Shown here one piece after another: positions 26,065-35,061 of a DNA stretch of 54,517 bases. The position numbers and the translations under genes were made by a program. How positions within the stretch are numbered: the stretch's first letter is position 1; each line of letters begins with the position of its first letter. The notes under the pieces are model-generated. The model saw only the letters and a list, made by a program, of their open reading frames with translations. It had not been told where the DNA came from and ran no database searches. The stretch is from Aeromonas simiae (GTDB taxonomy: Bacteria > Pseudomonadota > Gammaproteobacteria > Enterobacterales > Aeromonadaceae). The stretch lies in the NCBI RefSeq assembly GCF_000820125.1, contig NZ_CDBY01000036.1, forward strand, positions 1-54,517, read 5' to 3'.

Positions 26065-26628
26065 ATGTCCAAGATCGATCCCTCTCTCTTCTCTGCGCAC
26101 GAGCATGCCCTCGAGCGCGAAGCGTGCCCCCAGTGCGGTGCCGAGCTGGTGATCCGCCAGGGCAAGCACGGCCCCTTCCTCGGTTGCAGCGCCTACCCCG
26201 GCTGTGATTTCATCCGCTCACTTGCGCCAAACGGGCGCGATATTGAGAAGGTGCTGGAAGGTTCCTCCTGCCCCGAGTGTGGCCAGCCGCTTGCCATCAA
26301 GAAGGGGCGTTACGGCCTCTTCGTCGGCTGCACCCAGTTTCCTCTTTGTCACCATATTGCCTCGTTGCAAGAGAGTGATGAGACCCAGATCGCCTGCCCC
26401 GCCTGTGATGAAGGGCACCTGCTTAGCCGCACCTCCCGTTATGGCAAACAGTTTTACTCCTGCAGCCGTTATCCCCACTGCAAATACGTGGTCAACGATA
26501 AGCCGATAGCCATGGCCTGCCCCGATTGTGGCTGGAAGATCATGGTAGAGAAGCGGGTGCGTGGCGCCTTGCGCTGGGTCTGTCCGCAGAAGGGGTGTGG
26601 CAAGCAGGTGGATCAGGGAAGCAAGTAG
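26065..26628 (+). CDS. yrdD: Topoisomerase I-type zinc-finger protein YrdD
   Basis: A 187-residue protein composed of four four-cysteine zinc ribbons like those at the C-terminus of topoisomerase I: CPQCG-CSAYPGC, CPECG-CTQFPLC, CPACD-CSRYPHC and CPDCG-CPQKGC. It lacks the catalytic topoisomerase domain. It probably binds nucleic acid; function unproven. Located between smg and tsaC, as in E. coli. Confidence 0.9.
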   Translation: MSKIDPSLFSAHEHALEREACPQCGAELVIRQGKHGPFLGCSAYPGCDFIRSLAPNGRDIEKVLEGSSCPECGQPLAIKKGRYGLFVGCTQFPLCHHIASLQESDETQIACPACDEGHLLSRTSRYGKQFYSCSRYPHCKYVVNDKPIAMACPDCGWKIMVEKRVRGALRWVCPQKGCGKQVDQGSK

Positions 26629-26711
26629 CAATGCCAGTCAAGGCGTCATGAATAACAAGCGGGGCAGGTTGCATTGGGCAGCCTGCCCCTTTAACTGACA
26701 GCAAGGTGAAC

Positions 26712-27269
26712 ATGAACGAACTGGAACGCGCGGTCGCGGCCCTCAAGCAGGAGGGGGTGATCGCCTATGCAACCGAAGCGGTGTTCGGGGTGGGGTGTGA
26801 TCCGGACTCTGAAGCCGCCGTCCATAAACTGCTGGCCATCAAGCAGCGCCCGGTCGAGAAGGGACTGATCCTGATCGCGGATACCCTGGAACAGCTGCTG
26901 CCCTATATCGACATTGCTGCCCTGACGGCCGAGCAACGCGCCGCCGTCGAGGCCAGCTGGCCTGGCCCGTTCACCTGGGTCATGCCGGCACGGGCCACCA
27001 CGCCCAAGTGGCTGACCGGCCAGTTTGACACCCTGGCGGTGCGGGTCACCGCGCATCCCCAGGTGCGGGCGCTGTGCCGCGCCTTCGGCAAGCCGCTGGT
27101 ATCGACCAGCGCCAACCTGACCGGCGAGGAGCCGGGGCGCACCACGGCCGAGGTGGTGGCGGCGCTGGCGGGACGCCTCGATTATGTGCTGCCGGGGGAA
27201 GTGGGTGGCCGCGCCAAACCTTCCGAGATCCGCGATGCGCGCACCGGCACTGTGCTGCGGGCATCCTGA
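26712..27269 (+). CDS. tsaC: Threonylcarbamoyl-AMP synthase TsaC
   Basis: A 185-residue YrdC-fold enzyme that makes threonylcarbamoyl-AMP from threonine, bicarbonate and ATP for the tRNA t6A37 modification. Signatures are [16 protein letters not shown], the [10 protein letters not shown] loop and [14 protein letters not shown]. The ATG at 26712 fits the homologous start MNELERAV; a GTG six bases upstream overlaps the AAGG ribosome binding site. Confidence 0.94.
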   Translation: MNELERAVAALKQEGVIAYATEAVFGVGCDPDSEAAVHKLLAIKQRPVEKGLILIADTLEQLLPYIDIAALTAEQRAAVEASWPGPFTWVMPARATTPKWLTGQFDTLAVRVTAHPQVRALCRAFGKPLVSTSANLTGEEPGRTTAEVVAALAGRLDYVLPGEVGGRAKPSEIRDARTGTVLRAS

Positions 27270-28181
<912 letters not shown>

Positions 28182-28187
28182 TGCAAG

Positions 28188-28209
28188 CGGCCCCGGTTCG
28201 GGGCCGTTT
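28188..28209 (+). terminator. Hairpin after hemF
   Basis: CGGCCCCG-GTT-CGGGGCCG forms an 8-bp stem followed by TTTCGC. Short U tract; plausible terminator between hemF and aroE. Confidence 0.5.
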
Positions 28210-28272
28210 CGCTTGTGGCGGCCCGCAAAAAGCCGTTAAATCGAGCCATTAGCCGTATACAGGACAGTTTCG

Positions 28273-29088
28273 ATGGATCGCTATCTCGTCGTTGGCAACC
28301 CGGTTCGCCACAGTAAGTCTCCTTTCATCCATACCCTCTTTGCCCGTCAGACCCAGCAGGAGATGGAGTATGGCCTGTGTGAGCCACCGCTCGATGGTTT
28401 TACCGATGCGATGCGGCTCTTCTTTGCCCGTGGTGGCAAGGGGTGCAATGTCACCGTGCCGTTCAAGGAGCAGGCCTTTGCCCTGGCCGCTGAGCTGACG
28501 CCGCGGGCGCGTCGTGCCGGTGCGGTGAACACCCTCAAGCTGGGTGATGACGGGGTGCTGCTCGGTGACAATACCGACGGTGCCGGGCTGGTGGCCGATC
28601 TCAAGCACCAGTCGGTGGAGTTGCAGGGGGCGCGTATCCTGCTGCTGGGGGCCGGAGGCGCCGCGCGCGGTGCCCTGGCTCCGCTGCTGGCAGAGCGTCC
28701 CAGTGCGTTGTGGATTGCCAACCGCACCCCGGCCAAGGCCGAGCAGCTGGCGGGCGAGTTTGCCGAACTAGGGCCGGTCAGTGCCGCCGCTTATGCGGCG
28801 CTGGAGGGGCCGTTCGATCTCATCATCAACTCCACCTCGGCCAGTCTGGCCGGTGAGCTGCCACCGCTGGACGCCGGTCTCATCCATGAGCGGGTCACTG
28901 TGTATGACATGATGTACGGTGCCGGTGATACCGCCTTTAACGGCTGGGCCCGGCAGTTGGGGGCTGAGCGGGTCATCGATGGGCTCGGCATGCTGGTCGA
29001 GCAGGCGGCCGAGGCATTCACCCTGTGGCGCGGCATTCGGCCGGGCACCCGTCAGGTGCTGCGCGAGCTGCGCCGCAATCTGGGTTAA
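28273..29088 (+). CDS. aroE: Shikimate dehydrogenase
   Basis: A 271-residue NADPH-dependent enzyme of the shikimate pathway. The substrate-binding region has [12 protein letters not shown] and [11 protein letters not shown] with the catalytic Lys. The Rossmann part has [11 protein letters not shown] and a NADP-specific [10 protein letters not shown] loop. It lies 12 bases upstream of yrdB and is probably co-transcribed with it. Confidence 0.96.
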   Translation: MDRYLVVGNPVRHSKSPFIHTLFARQTQQEMEYGLCEPPLDGFTDAMRLFFARGGKGCNVTVPFKEQAFALAAELTPRARRAGAVNTLKLGDDGVLLGDNTDGAGLVADLKHQSVELQGARILLLGAGGAARGALAPLLAERPSALWIANRTPAKAEQLAGEFAELGPVSAAAYAALEGPFDLIINSTSASLAGELPPLDAGLIHERVTVYDMMYGAGDTAFNGWARQLGAERVIDGLGMLVEQAAEAFTLWRGIRPGTRQVLRELRRNLG

Positions 29089-29100
29089 GGAGGCAACGCC

Positions 29101-29397
29101 ATGAATCAGGAGATCTTGTTTCCAGATTTACAGGAGTGGCAGGCGGGCGAGCAGCGGGTGGGGTTTCCCGCCCAGGCGATGGGGGCCTTGATCCAGTGCT
29201 ACATCGGGCGCAGCCAGCTCGAGCGGATGGCGGGCACCGCCCTGCTGGGGGAGGCGGAGGTGCTGCGCGCCTTCGATGCGCTGCGCTTTGACATCGAGGA
29301 GCTGGCGACCCGGGCCATCGAGGAGCAGGCGTTTGCCCCCGACGGCTCCATCCTGATCGGTGATGCCGCCCATGCCCGCCACGGTGGGCAACCGTGA
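29101..29397 (+). CDS. yrdB: DUF1488 protein YrdB
   Basis: A 98-residue protein (MNQEILFPDLQEWQ...) of the DUF1488/YrdB family, which follows aroE in many gammaproteobacteria. Its N-terminal NQEILFPD and the central FDIEELATRAIEEQAF match. Function unknown. A GGAGG site precedes the ATG. Confidence 0.85.
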   Translation: MNQEILFPDLQEWQAGEQRVGFPAQAMGALIQCYIGRSQLERMAGTALLGEAEVLRAFDALRFDIEELATRAIEEQAFAPDGSILIGDAAHARHGGQP

Positions 29398-29419
29398 TGG
29401 GTGTTTCCCCCTTCCCTGT

Positions 29420-29460
29420 GTAGGAAATGGACTGGCGGCGCGTAGGAAATCGACTTGGCG
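29420..29460 (+). promoter_or_regulatory. Tandem imperfect repeat upstream of the Csr-type RNA
   Basis: GTAGGAAAT occurs at 29420-29428 and 29442-29450, in the longer units GTAGGAAATGGACTGGCG and GTAGGAAATCGACTTGGCG, 22 bases apart (about two helical turns). Position upstream of a CsrB/C-type RNA suggests a BarA/UvrY-dependent activator site, but the match to known UvrY/GacA boxes is weak. Confidence 0.35.
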
Positions 29461-29549
29461 TTTTTATTTCGAGATAAAAATAGGCACTGAATTCCTCGAG
29501 TTAAGGCGCTCTGTCGGGTGGAGTGGGGGCGATAAAACCGAATGGTGCG

Positions 29550-29577
29550 TTGAGCTTCATTTCACCTGATGTAAACT
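29550..29577 (+). promoter_or_regulatory. Candidate promoter of the Csr-type RNA
   Basis: TTGAGC (29550-29555), a 16-base spacer and TAAACT (29572-29577). Predicted transcription start near 29584, just before a perfect 5' hairpin (AGTCGC...GCGACT, 29587-29604). Confidence 0.45.
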
Positions 29578-29583
29578 GCTTGA

Positions 29584-29834
29584 CCCAGTCGCCAGCGTGC
29601 GACTCGCCAACAGGGATGATGCCCCTTCGGGATGAAGGTGGGTGCAGGATGCCCTTCTCCACATCGTGGGCAGGAGCCACGCGACGGGAGTATAAAAAGA
29701 AAGCAAGCACACGCAGATGTTCCAGGAATGAATAACAAGGTCAGGATGACTCTGTGCGCGCCCCGGGTTGTCCGGCTGGCGCATGATGCACCCTGCATCG
29801 GCATATGGATAGGCAGCTCAGGCTGCCTTTTTTC
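29584..29834 (+). ncRNA. csrC: CsrB/CsrC-type small RNA sequestering CsrA
   Basis: A gene-free stretch of about 250 bases holds eight GGA triplets, at 29614, 29630, 29647, 29673, 29687, 29725, 29744 and 29807. Several are in CAGGATG or CGGGATG contexts and in hairpin loops, for example CCTTC-GGGAT-GAAGG and GTC-AGGAT-GAC. A perfect 5' hairpin and a 3' terminator (AGGCAGC-TCAG-GCTGCCTTTTTT) frame it. In E. coli, csrC lies directly upstream of yihI, and yihI is the next gene here. It should bind many CsrA dimers and relieve post-transcriptional control of carbon metabolism, motility and virulence. The 5' end is inferred. Confidence 0.82.
29811..29834 (+). terminator. Terminator of the Csr-type RNA
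   Basis: AGGCAGC and GCTGCCT form a 7-bp stem with loop TCAG, followed by six T. Confidence 0.88.
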
Positions 29835-30041
29835 TATGGACGATTAACCCGTTCCGGCATTTGTGTCAGAATAGCCGCCAATTACGCCCGAGCGGTGCGC
29901 GTCAGCGTCCTGTCGTGAATGGACAGAGGCGGTGCCGGGCACGGTCCCGCACTCCCGCCGCGTTCCCCCACCTATTCCCTCCGGAAGCCATAATGGACTC
30001 CTGAGGCGGGTTCCACCTTTTTGTTTTTGGAGTGAGAAGTC
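29835..30041 (+). other. Structured GC-rich region before yihI
   Basis: No gene is seen in these 207 bases. Several complementary GC-rich blocks (GTGCC-GG-GCAC, GGCGG with CCGCC, and GGCGGGTTCC near the end) suggest a folded 5' leader for yihI. TGGAGTGAG precedes the ATG. Confidence 0.35.
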
Positions 30042-30578
30042 ATGTCGGCCAAACAACCTGTTCGCAAGCCCAAGAGCGGCGGCAAGAAAGAGTCCCAGGA
30101 GAGCGCTCAGGCCGGGCGCGAGCGCAAGCGCGCCGCCAAGCGTAAGGGTCTGAAGGCGGGTTCCCGCCACTCTGGCACCCAGAGCGGTGGCAAGGGGGGC
30201 AAGAAGGATCAGAAAGATCCGCGCATCGGCTCCCGCAAGCCGGTGGAGCTGGTGGTCGAGACCGCCAAGCCGCAGGCCCCCAAGGCGGCGCCGGTGAAGG
30301 AAGAGAAGAAGCGCGGGCTGACCCCCGAGCAGGAGCTGGCCGCCATCGAGAACGACGAGCGCCTCAACGGCCTGCTCGATCGCCTCGACGAGGGTGAGGA
30401 GCTCAGCCCGGCCGACCTGGCCTGGGTCGAGGAAAAAGTGGCCCGTCACCAGCAACTGATGGAAGAGCTGGGGCTGGTCGAGGAGGACGAAGAAGACGAA
30501 GAGGCGGAGCCCGCCAGCGACGAAGAGCTGTGGGATCGCTTCCTCGATTCTGACTACAAGCCAGAGCCCAAGCCGTGA
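30042..30578 (+). CDS. yihI: Der GTPase-activating protein YihI
   Basis: A 178-residue highly charged protein. The lysine/arginine-rich N-terminal half (KPKSGGKKESQ...GRERKRAAKRKGLKAGSRHSG) and acidic C-terminal half (LTPEQELAAIENDERLNGLLDRLDEGEELS) match YihI, which stimulates GTP hydrolysis by the ribosome-assembly GTPase Der. Its stop overlaps the start of the DUF2489 gene. The order yihI - DUF2489 - hemN, with a Csr RNA in front, is a recognisable gammaproteobacterial arrangement. Confidence 0.92.
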   Translation: MSAKQPVRKPKSGGKKESQESAQAGRERKRAAKRKGLKAGSRHSGTQSGGKGGKKDQKDPRIGSRKPVELVVETAKPQAPKAAPVKEEKKRGLTPEQELAAIENDERLNGLLDRLDEGEELSPADLAWVEEKVARHQQLMEELGLVEEDEEDEEAEPASDEELWDRFLDSDYKPEPKP

Positions 30579-31018
30579 TCGGATGGGTGCTGGCCGGTGC
30601 GGCCATTTTGCTTGTGCTGGCGGTGTATGCCGCCAGCCTGTTGCTGAAACTGCGTGCCCAGCGCCGTGCCCGCGCCACCGCCATCCGGGCACGCAACGAG
30701 CGTATTCTCGAGAGCGTGCACCTCATCGCCAAGGCGGTCAAAGAGGGGCAGTGCGACCCTTCCGAGGGGGCGATTCGCCTCACCAACCTGCTCGATGCCC
30801 TGCAATATGCGCGGCCCCGTCCCCATGCCGAGGAGTTCCCCGGCCTGTATGGCCTGTATGAGCGGATCAAGGATCTGCCGACCCATGAGGCCCGCCGGCT
30901 GCTCAAGAAGAACGAGCTGCTGCGCCAGGATCTCGAGCGGGCTCGCCACGAAGAAGAACATAACGACCAGATCCAAGAGGATGTGGCACGACTGGCCGCC
31001 TTCACCCTGCCGGTGTGA
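30575..31018 (+). CDS. DUF2489 membrane-anchored protein
   Basis: A 147-residue protein starting at a GTG that overlaps the yihI stop. It has one N-terminal membrane helix (WVLAGAAILLVLAVYAASLLL) and a helical cytoplasmic part rich in Arg and Glu (ESVHLIAKAVKEGQCDPSEGAIRLTNLLD), characteristic of DUF2489. Function unknown. Translationally coupled to yihI and 23 bases before hemN. Confidence 0.86.
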   Translation: MIGWVLAGAAILLVLAVYAASLLLKLRAQRRARATAIRARNERILESVHLIAKAVKEGQCDPSEGAIRLTNLLDALQYARPRPHAEEFPGLYGLYERIKDLPTHEARRLLKKNELLRQDLERARHEEEHNDQIQEDVARLAAFTLPV

Positions 31019-31041
31019 CGGCTTGCAATGAGGAGCGTGAA

Positions 31042-32415
31042 GTGCAAGCAGAGAAGATTGTCTGGGATCAGGCCCTGATCGAGAAGTACAACTACAGCGG
31101 CCCCCGCTATACCTCCTACCCGACCGCCCTCGAGTTCGACGAGGCCTTCGGATTCGACCAGTTTGAGGTGGCTGCCGGCCAGTATCCGGCGCGCCCGCTC
31201 TCTCTCTACGTGCACATCCCCTTCTGCCACAAGCTCTGCTACTACTGCGGCTGCAACAAGGTGATCACCCGCCACCGTCACAAGGCCGATCACTACCTCG
31301 ACTATCTGGAGCGGGAGATCCGCACCCTGGCTCCGCGCTTTGCCGGGCGCACTGTGACCCAGCTGCACTGGGGCGGCGGCACGCCGACCTACCTCGACGA
31401 GCCCCAGACTCGCCGTCTGATGGCCATGCTGCGTGCGCACTTCCATTTCGCCGAGGCCGGGGAGATCAGCATCGAAGTCGATCCGCGCGAGATCGAGCTC
31501 TCCATGCTCGACGTGCTGCGTGAGGTGGGGTTCAACCGCATCAGCCTCGGGGTGCAGGACTTCAACAAAGCGGTGCAGACAGCGGTCAACCGGGAGCAGG
31601 ACAACGACTTCATCCGCGCCATGCTCGAGCGCGCCCGTGAGCTGGGCTTTCGCTCCACCAACCTAGATCTGATCTACGGCCTGCCGCTACAGACCCGCGA
31701 GGGCTTTCGCCACACCCTCGAAGAGGTGCTCAAGACCGATCCGGCGCGCCTCTCCATCTTCAACTATGCCCACCTGCCGAGTCGCTTCGCCGCCCAGCGC
31801 AAGCTCAAGGAGGAGCAGATGCCGGCGCCGCACGAGAAGCTGGCCATGTTGCAGGAGACCATCGCCTTCCTGACCGGCCACGGCTACCAGTTCATCGGCA
31901 TGGATCACTTCGCCAAGCCCGATGACGAGCTGGCGGTGGCCCAGCGCGAAGGCAAGCTGCACCGCAACTTCCAGGGTTACACCACCCAGGGGGAGTGCGA
32001 TCTGCTGGGGCTGGGGGTCTCCTCCATCAGCATGCTGGGGGATGCCTACTCCCAGAACCAGAAGGATCTCAAGGCCTACTATGCCCAGGTCGATGCACAG
32101 GGCCACGCCCAGTGGAAGGGGTGTGCACTGAGCCGCGACGATCTGATCCGCCGCGACGTCATCAAGGGGCTGATCTGCAACTTTCGCCTCGACTTTGCCG
32201 AGATAGAGCAGGCTTACGATCTGGTGTTTGCCGACTACTTTGCCGAGGATCTCGCCCTGCTCAAGACCTTCGTCGACGATGGTCTGGTCAGCCTCAACGA
32301 GCACGGCATCCGGGTGGCGCCGACCGGCCAGCTGCTCATTCGCAATATCTGCATGTGCTTCGATGCCTACCTGAGGCGGCGGGCCCGCCAGCAGCAGTTT
32401 TCCCGGGTGATCTAA
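31042..32415 (+). CDS. hemN: Oxygen-independent coproporphyrinogen III oxidase
   Basis: A 457-residue radical SAM enzyme that converts coproporphyrinogen III to protoporphyrinogen IX without oxygen. The cluster ligands Cys62, Cys66 and Cys69 are in HIPFCHKLCYYCGC. The GTG at 31042 is chosen because GAGGAG lies about eight bases upstream and it reproduces the E. coli length of 457 residues and start (QxxxWDxALIxKYNYSGPRYTSYPTA). A GTG 27 bases upstream is possible but less likely. Confidence 0.95.
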   Translation: MQAEKIVWDQALIEKYNYSGPRYTSYPTALEFDEAFGFDQFEVAAGQYPARPLSLYVHIPFCHKLCYYCGCNKVITRHRHKADHYLDYLEREIRTLAPRFAGRTVTQLHWGGGTPTYLDEPQTRRLMAMLRAHFHFAEAGEISIEVDPREIELSMLDVLREVGFNRISLGVQDFNKAVQTAVNREQDNDFIRAMLERARELGFRSTNLDLIYGLPLQTREGFRHTLEEVLKTDPARLSIFNYAHLPSRFAAQRKLKEEQMPAPHEKLAMLQETIAFLTGHGYQFIGMDHFAKPDDELAVAQREGKLHRNFQGYTTQGECDLLGLGVSSISMLGDAYSQNQKDLKAYYAQVDAQGHAQWKGCALSRDDLIRRDVIKGLICNFRLDFAEIEQAYDLVFADYFAEDLALLKTFVDDGLVSLNEHGIRVAPTGQLLIRNICMCFDAYLRRRARQQQFSRVI

Positions 32416-32428
32416 ACCAGAAGCAGAC

Positions 32429-32457
32429 AGGGGTCGCATAGGCGGCCCCTTCTTATT
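32429..32457 (+). terminator. Hairpin terminator of hemN
   Basis: AGGGGTCGC pairs with GCGGCCCCT (one wobble) and TCTTATT follows, 14 bases after the hemN stop. Confidence 0.55.
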
Positions 32458-32491
32458 GGCGTCATCCGATCCCTTCATATGCTTTATTGAG

Positions 32492-32511
32492 ATAAGTAAA
32501 GCGCAACTTAT
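32492..32511. promoter_or_regulatory. Inverted repeat upstream of sbp, candidate CysB site
   Basis: ATAAGT-N8-ACTTAT, a perfect 6-bp inverted repeat, lies just upstream of a TATAAA -10-like box (32523-32528). No good -35 hexamer is present, as expected for an activator-dependent promoter. CysB as the binder is inferred from the sulfate-uptake function of the gene. Confidence 0.45.
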
Positions 32512-32571
32512 TCGTTCTCACGTATAAAAACTCACGGCATGCTGACACCACATCAGATAAGGAGTGTCACC

Positions 32572-33570
32572 ATGAAAGCGTCCGTCATCACCCTCTCCCT
32601 CATCGCGACTCTGGCCTGGAGCCCGCTGCGTGCCGCCGAAGTGGAGCTACTCAATGTCTCCTACGATCCGACCCGCGAGCTGTTCCAGGAGTACAACAGC
32701 GCCTTCGCCAAGTACTGGCAGGCCAAGAGTGGCGACAGCGTCAGCGTCAAGCAGTCCCACGGTGGCTCCGGCAAGCAGGCGCGGGCCGTGGCCGACGGGC
32801 TGGAGGCCGACGTGGTGTCGTTGGCGCTTGCCTATGACATCAATGCCATCGCCAAGACCGGCCTGTTGCCCGAGAACTGGCAGTCGGCCCTGCCGCACAA
32901 TGCCTCCCCCTACACCTCGACCATCGTCTTCCTGGTGCGCAAGGGAAACCCCAAGGGGATCAAGGACTGGGGCGATCTGGTGCGCGGTGACGTCTCCATC
33001 ATCACCCCCAACCCGAAGACCTCGGGAGGGGCGCGCTGGAACTACCTGGCGGCCTGGGGTTATGCCTACCAGCAGGGCGGTGAGGAGAAGGCCAAGCAGT
33101 TCATCAGCGACCTCTACCGGCACGTGAAGGTGCTCGACTCGGGGGCGCGCGGCGCCACCACCAGCTTTGTCGAGCGCGCTCTCGGCGACGTGCTGCTGGC
33201 CTGGGAAAACGAGGCGCTGCTGGTGCTCAACCAGGCCGGCAATGCCGACAAGTTCGAGCTGGTGGTGCCCTCGGTCTCGATCCTGGCCGAGCCGCCGGTG
33301 GCGGTGGTCGACAAGGTGGCCAAGAAGCACGGCACCGAGGCGGTCGCCAAGGCCTATCTCGAGTATCTCTATTCACCCGAGGGGCAGCGCATCGCCGCCA
33401 AGCACTACTACCGCCCGACCGATCCCACCGTGGCGGCCGAGGTGAAGGCGCGCTTCCCGGCCGTCAAGCTGCTGACGTTGCAGGAGCTGGAAGGGGACTG
33501 GGACAAGGCCCAGAAGCGCCACTTCGCCAGCGGCGGCCTGTTCGACCAGCTCTACCAACCGGGCCGCTAA
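32572..33570 (+). CDS. sbp: Periplasmic sulfate-binding protein
   Basis: A 332-residue ABC-transporter substrate-binding protein. A signal peptide (residues 1-20, ending in [10 protein letters not shown]) precedes the mature start [17 protein letters not shown], a family signature. [13 protein letters not shown] and [10 protein letters not shown] match Sbp/CysP. It binds sulfate or thiosulfate in the periplasm for CysUWA; the permease genes are not nearby. The ATG at 32572 has an AAGGAG site. Confidence 0.93.
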   Translation: MKASVITLSLIATLAWSPLRAAEVELLNVSYDPTRELFQEYNSAFAKYWQAKSGDSVSVKQSHGGSGKQARAVADGLEADVVSLALAYDINAIAKTGLLPENWQSALPHNASPYTSTIVFLVRKGNPKGIKDWGDLVRGDVSIITPNPKTSGGARWNYLAAWGYAYQQGGEEKAKQFISDLYRHVKVLDSGARGATTSFVERALGDVLLAWENEALLVLNQAGNADKFELVVPSVSILAEPPVAVVDKVAKKHGTEAVAKAYLEYLYSPEGQRIAAKHYYRPTDPTVAAEVKARFPAVKLLTLQELEGDWDKAQKRHFASGGLFDQLYQPGR

Positions 33571-33589
33571 GCGCCAAGGGAGGCACACC

Positions 33590-34156
33590 ATGCATCAGGT
33601 ACTTCTGGTTCCCGGCCTGCACAACAGTGGCGATGAGCACTGGCAGAGCGTCTGGCACCGCCGTTTTCCCCACTGGCAGCGCCTGAGCGGCCTGCCTTGG
33701 GATCAGCCCAACCTCACCGTCTGGAGCGAGCGGCTCGCCGAGCTGTTGGCCCGAAGCCAAGAGCCGGTGCATCTGGTGGCCCACTCCTTCGGCACCCTGA
33801 CTGCGGTGGCGGCCAGCCGGCTGCAACCGGACAAGGTGGCCTCCCTGTTTCTGGCGGCGCCGGCCGATCCGGATCGCTTCGGCATCGCCGAGTCGCGTCT
33901 GGTCGGCCCGTTGCCGGCCCCCGCCCTGCTGGTAGCCAGCCGCAGCGATCCCTGGATGTCGTTTGCTCAGGCCAGTCGCTGGAGCCGGTTGTGGCAGGTA
34001 CCCCTGTTCGATGCCGGCGAGGTGGGCCACATCAATGTCCAGTCCGGCCACGGCGAGTGGGGCGACGGGTTGGCCCTGCTCGGCGATCTGCATGGCCGTA
34101 TTGCCCCGCCGCGCCGTCCGTTGCCGTGGGCCGAGACCCGACTCAGGGCGTGGTGA
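33590..34156 (+). CDS. RBBP9/YdeN-type serine hydrolase
   Basis: A 188-residue alpha/beta hydrolase. The nucleophile Ser66 is in AHSFG, Asp120 in SRSDPWM and His147 in GHIN, a complete triad. VPGLHNSGDEHWQSVW is the family N-terminal signature. The physiological substrate is unknown. It follows sbp by 19 bases. Its 3' end overlaps the convergent LuxR-type gene by 14 bases. Confidence 0.87.
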   Translation: MHQVLLVPGLHNSGDEHWQSVWHRRFPHWQRLSGLPWDQPNLTVWSERLAELLARSQEPVHLVAHSFGTLTAVAASRLQPDKVASLFLAAPADPDRFGIAESRLVGPLPAPALLVASRSDPWMSFAQASRWSRLWQVPLFDAGEVGHINVQSGHGEWGDGLALLGDLHGRIAPPRRPLPWAETRLRAW

Positions 34157-34931
34157 TGAGCTGGCCGAGAAACAGGGTGAAGAGATCGGCGCGCGAGGCG
34201 AGTCCCAGCTTGGCATAGAGGTGCTTGCGGTGGTTTTTCACCGTGCCGGGGCCGATGCCGAGCCGCTCGGCGATCGTCACCGTGTCGCAGCCGTGCAGGA
34301 TCAAGGTGGCCACCTCCCGCTCGCGGCGGGTCAGGTGGGGGCCGCCGAGCCGCGCCAGGGTACGGGTCACGGCCTGACGCACTCGCTCCATCTCCGGCTC
34401 GCCCTCGGGGGCGGCGGGCAGGGGCGGCGGGGTGGCCCCCCACTGCTGGCGGCAGAGCGCGTGCACCAGTGCGAAGTGGCGGCGCAGCGTGGTCAGCTCG
34501 GCGCCGGTGACCGGACGCCGTCCGGCGAGGCGGCCAAGGGAGATGAGCAGGGTGAAATCGGGGCGCACCGGCAGCAGCAGCCCCAGCTCTTCGCGCCAGC
34601 CGGTGGCGGGGTAGAAGTGGTGGGTGTAGTCGGGCTCGCGGCCGGTCAGGCGCGACACCTCGGCCAGGGTCCAGACGCCGGCGCCGAGCCCCTGGCGCAG
34701 GGCGAGCAGGAAGGGGTCCTTCTGATGGGCGCCGGTCAGGTAGCGCTCGAATAGCAGCTCGCGGCGATCCGGCAGGTTGTCGTAGAGATAGACAGGGCGG
34801 CGGCCATGGCCGAGCACGATGGCGCAGTCAAACGGTACCCAGCTGCTCAGCAGGGCCACCAGCGCGGCGGGAAAACCGGGGCCGTGCAGCGTCTCTATGG
34901 TGCGGGTCAGGGGGTCGGGAGTGGTGGGCAT
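34143..34931 (-). CDS. LuxR family transcriptional regulator
   Basis: A 262-residue protein with a C-terminal LuxR/FixJ helix-turn-helix at about 198-256 (LTRREREVATLILHGCDTVTIAERLG, GTVKNHRKHLYAKLG). The N-terminal domain of about 180 residues has no receiver aspartate and no clear acyl-homoserine-lactone signature, so the signal is unknown. It is divergent from tyrS. A perfect 16-bp palindrome lies 53 bases upstream of its start. Its stop overlaps the neighbouring hydrolase gene. Confidence 0.85.
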   Translation of the reverse strand: MPTTPDPLTRTIETLHGPGFPAALVALLSSWVPFDCAIVLGHGRRPVYLYDNLPDRRELLFERYLTGAHQKDPFLLALRQGLGAGVWTLAEVSRLTGREPDYTHHFYPATGWREELGLLLPVRPDFTLLISLGRLAGRRPVTGAELTTLRRHFALVHALCRQQWGATPPPLPAAPEGEPEMERVRQAVTRTLARLGGPHLTRREREVATLILHGCDTVTIAERLGIGPGTVKNHRKHLYAKLGLASRADLFTLFLGQLITTP

Positions 34932-34983
34932 GGGAGCGGCCAGTGCAGTCAGAGTCTGCCCATGCTAACAGGGGATCGCCAAA

Positions 34984-34999
34984 CTGTCCCCTAGGGGAC
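34984..34999. promoter_or_regulatory. Perfect 16-bp palindrome between luxR-type gene and tyrS
   Basis: TGTCCCCTAGGGGACA is fully self-complementary and lies in the 130-base divergent region. A second symmetry (ACTGT at 34982 and ACAGT at 35006-35010) surrounds it. The best candidate binder is the adjacent LuxR-type protein. Confidence 0.55.
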
Positions 35000-35061
35000 A
35001 TATTCGACAGTGTGGTGAGCGGCGAGCATAGGGGTTTTTCCGCCGATGTTTGGAGTGAACC

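Noticed and set aside
34143-34156. Frame error at the overlap of the hydrolase and LuxR-type genes
   Set aside because: Both proteins end in plausible C-termini and the overlap is a simple convergent 14-base overlap.
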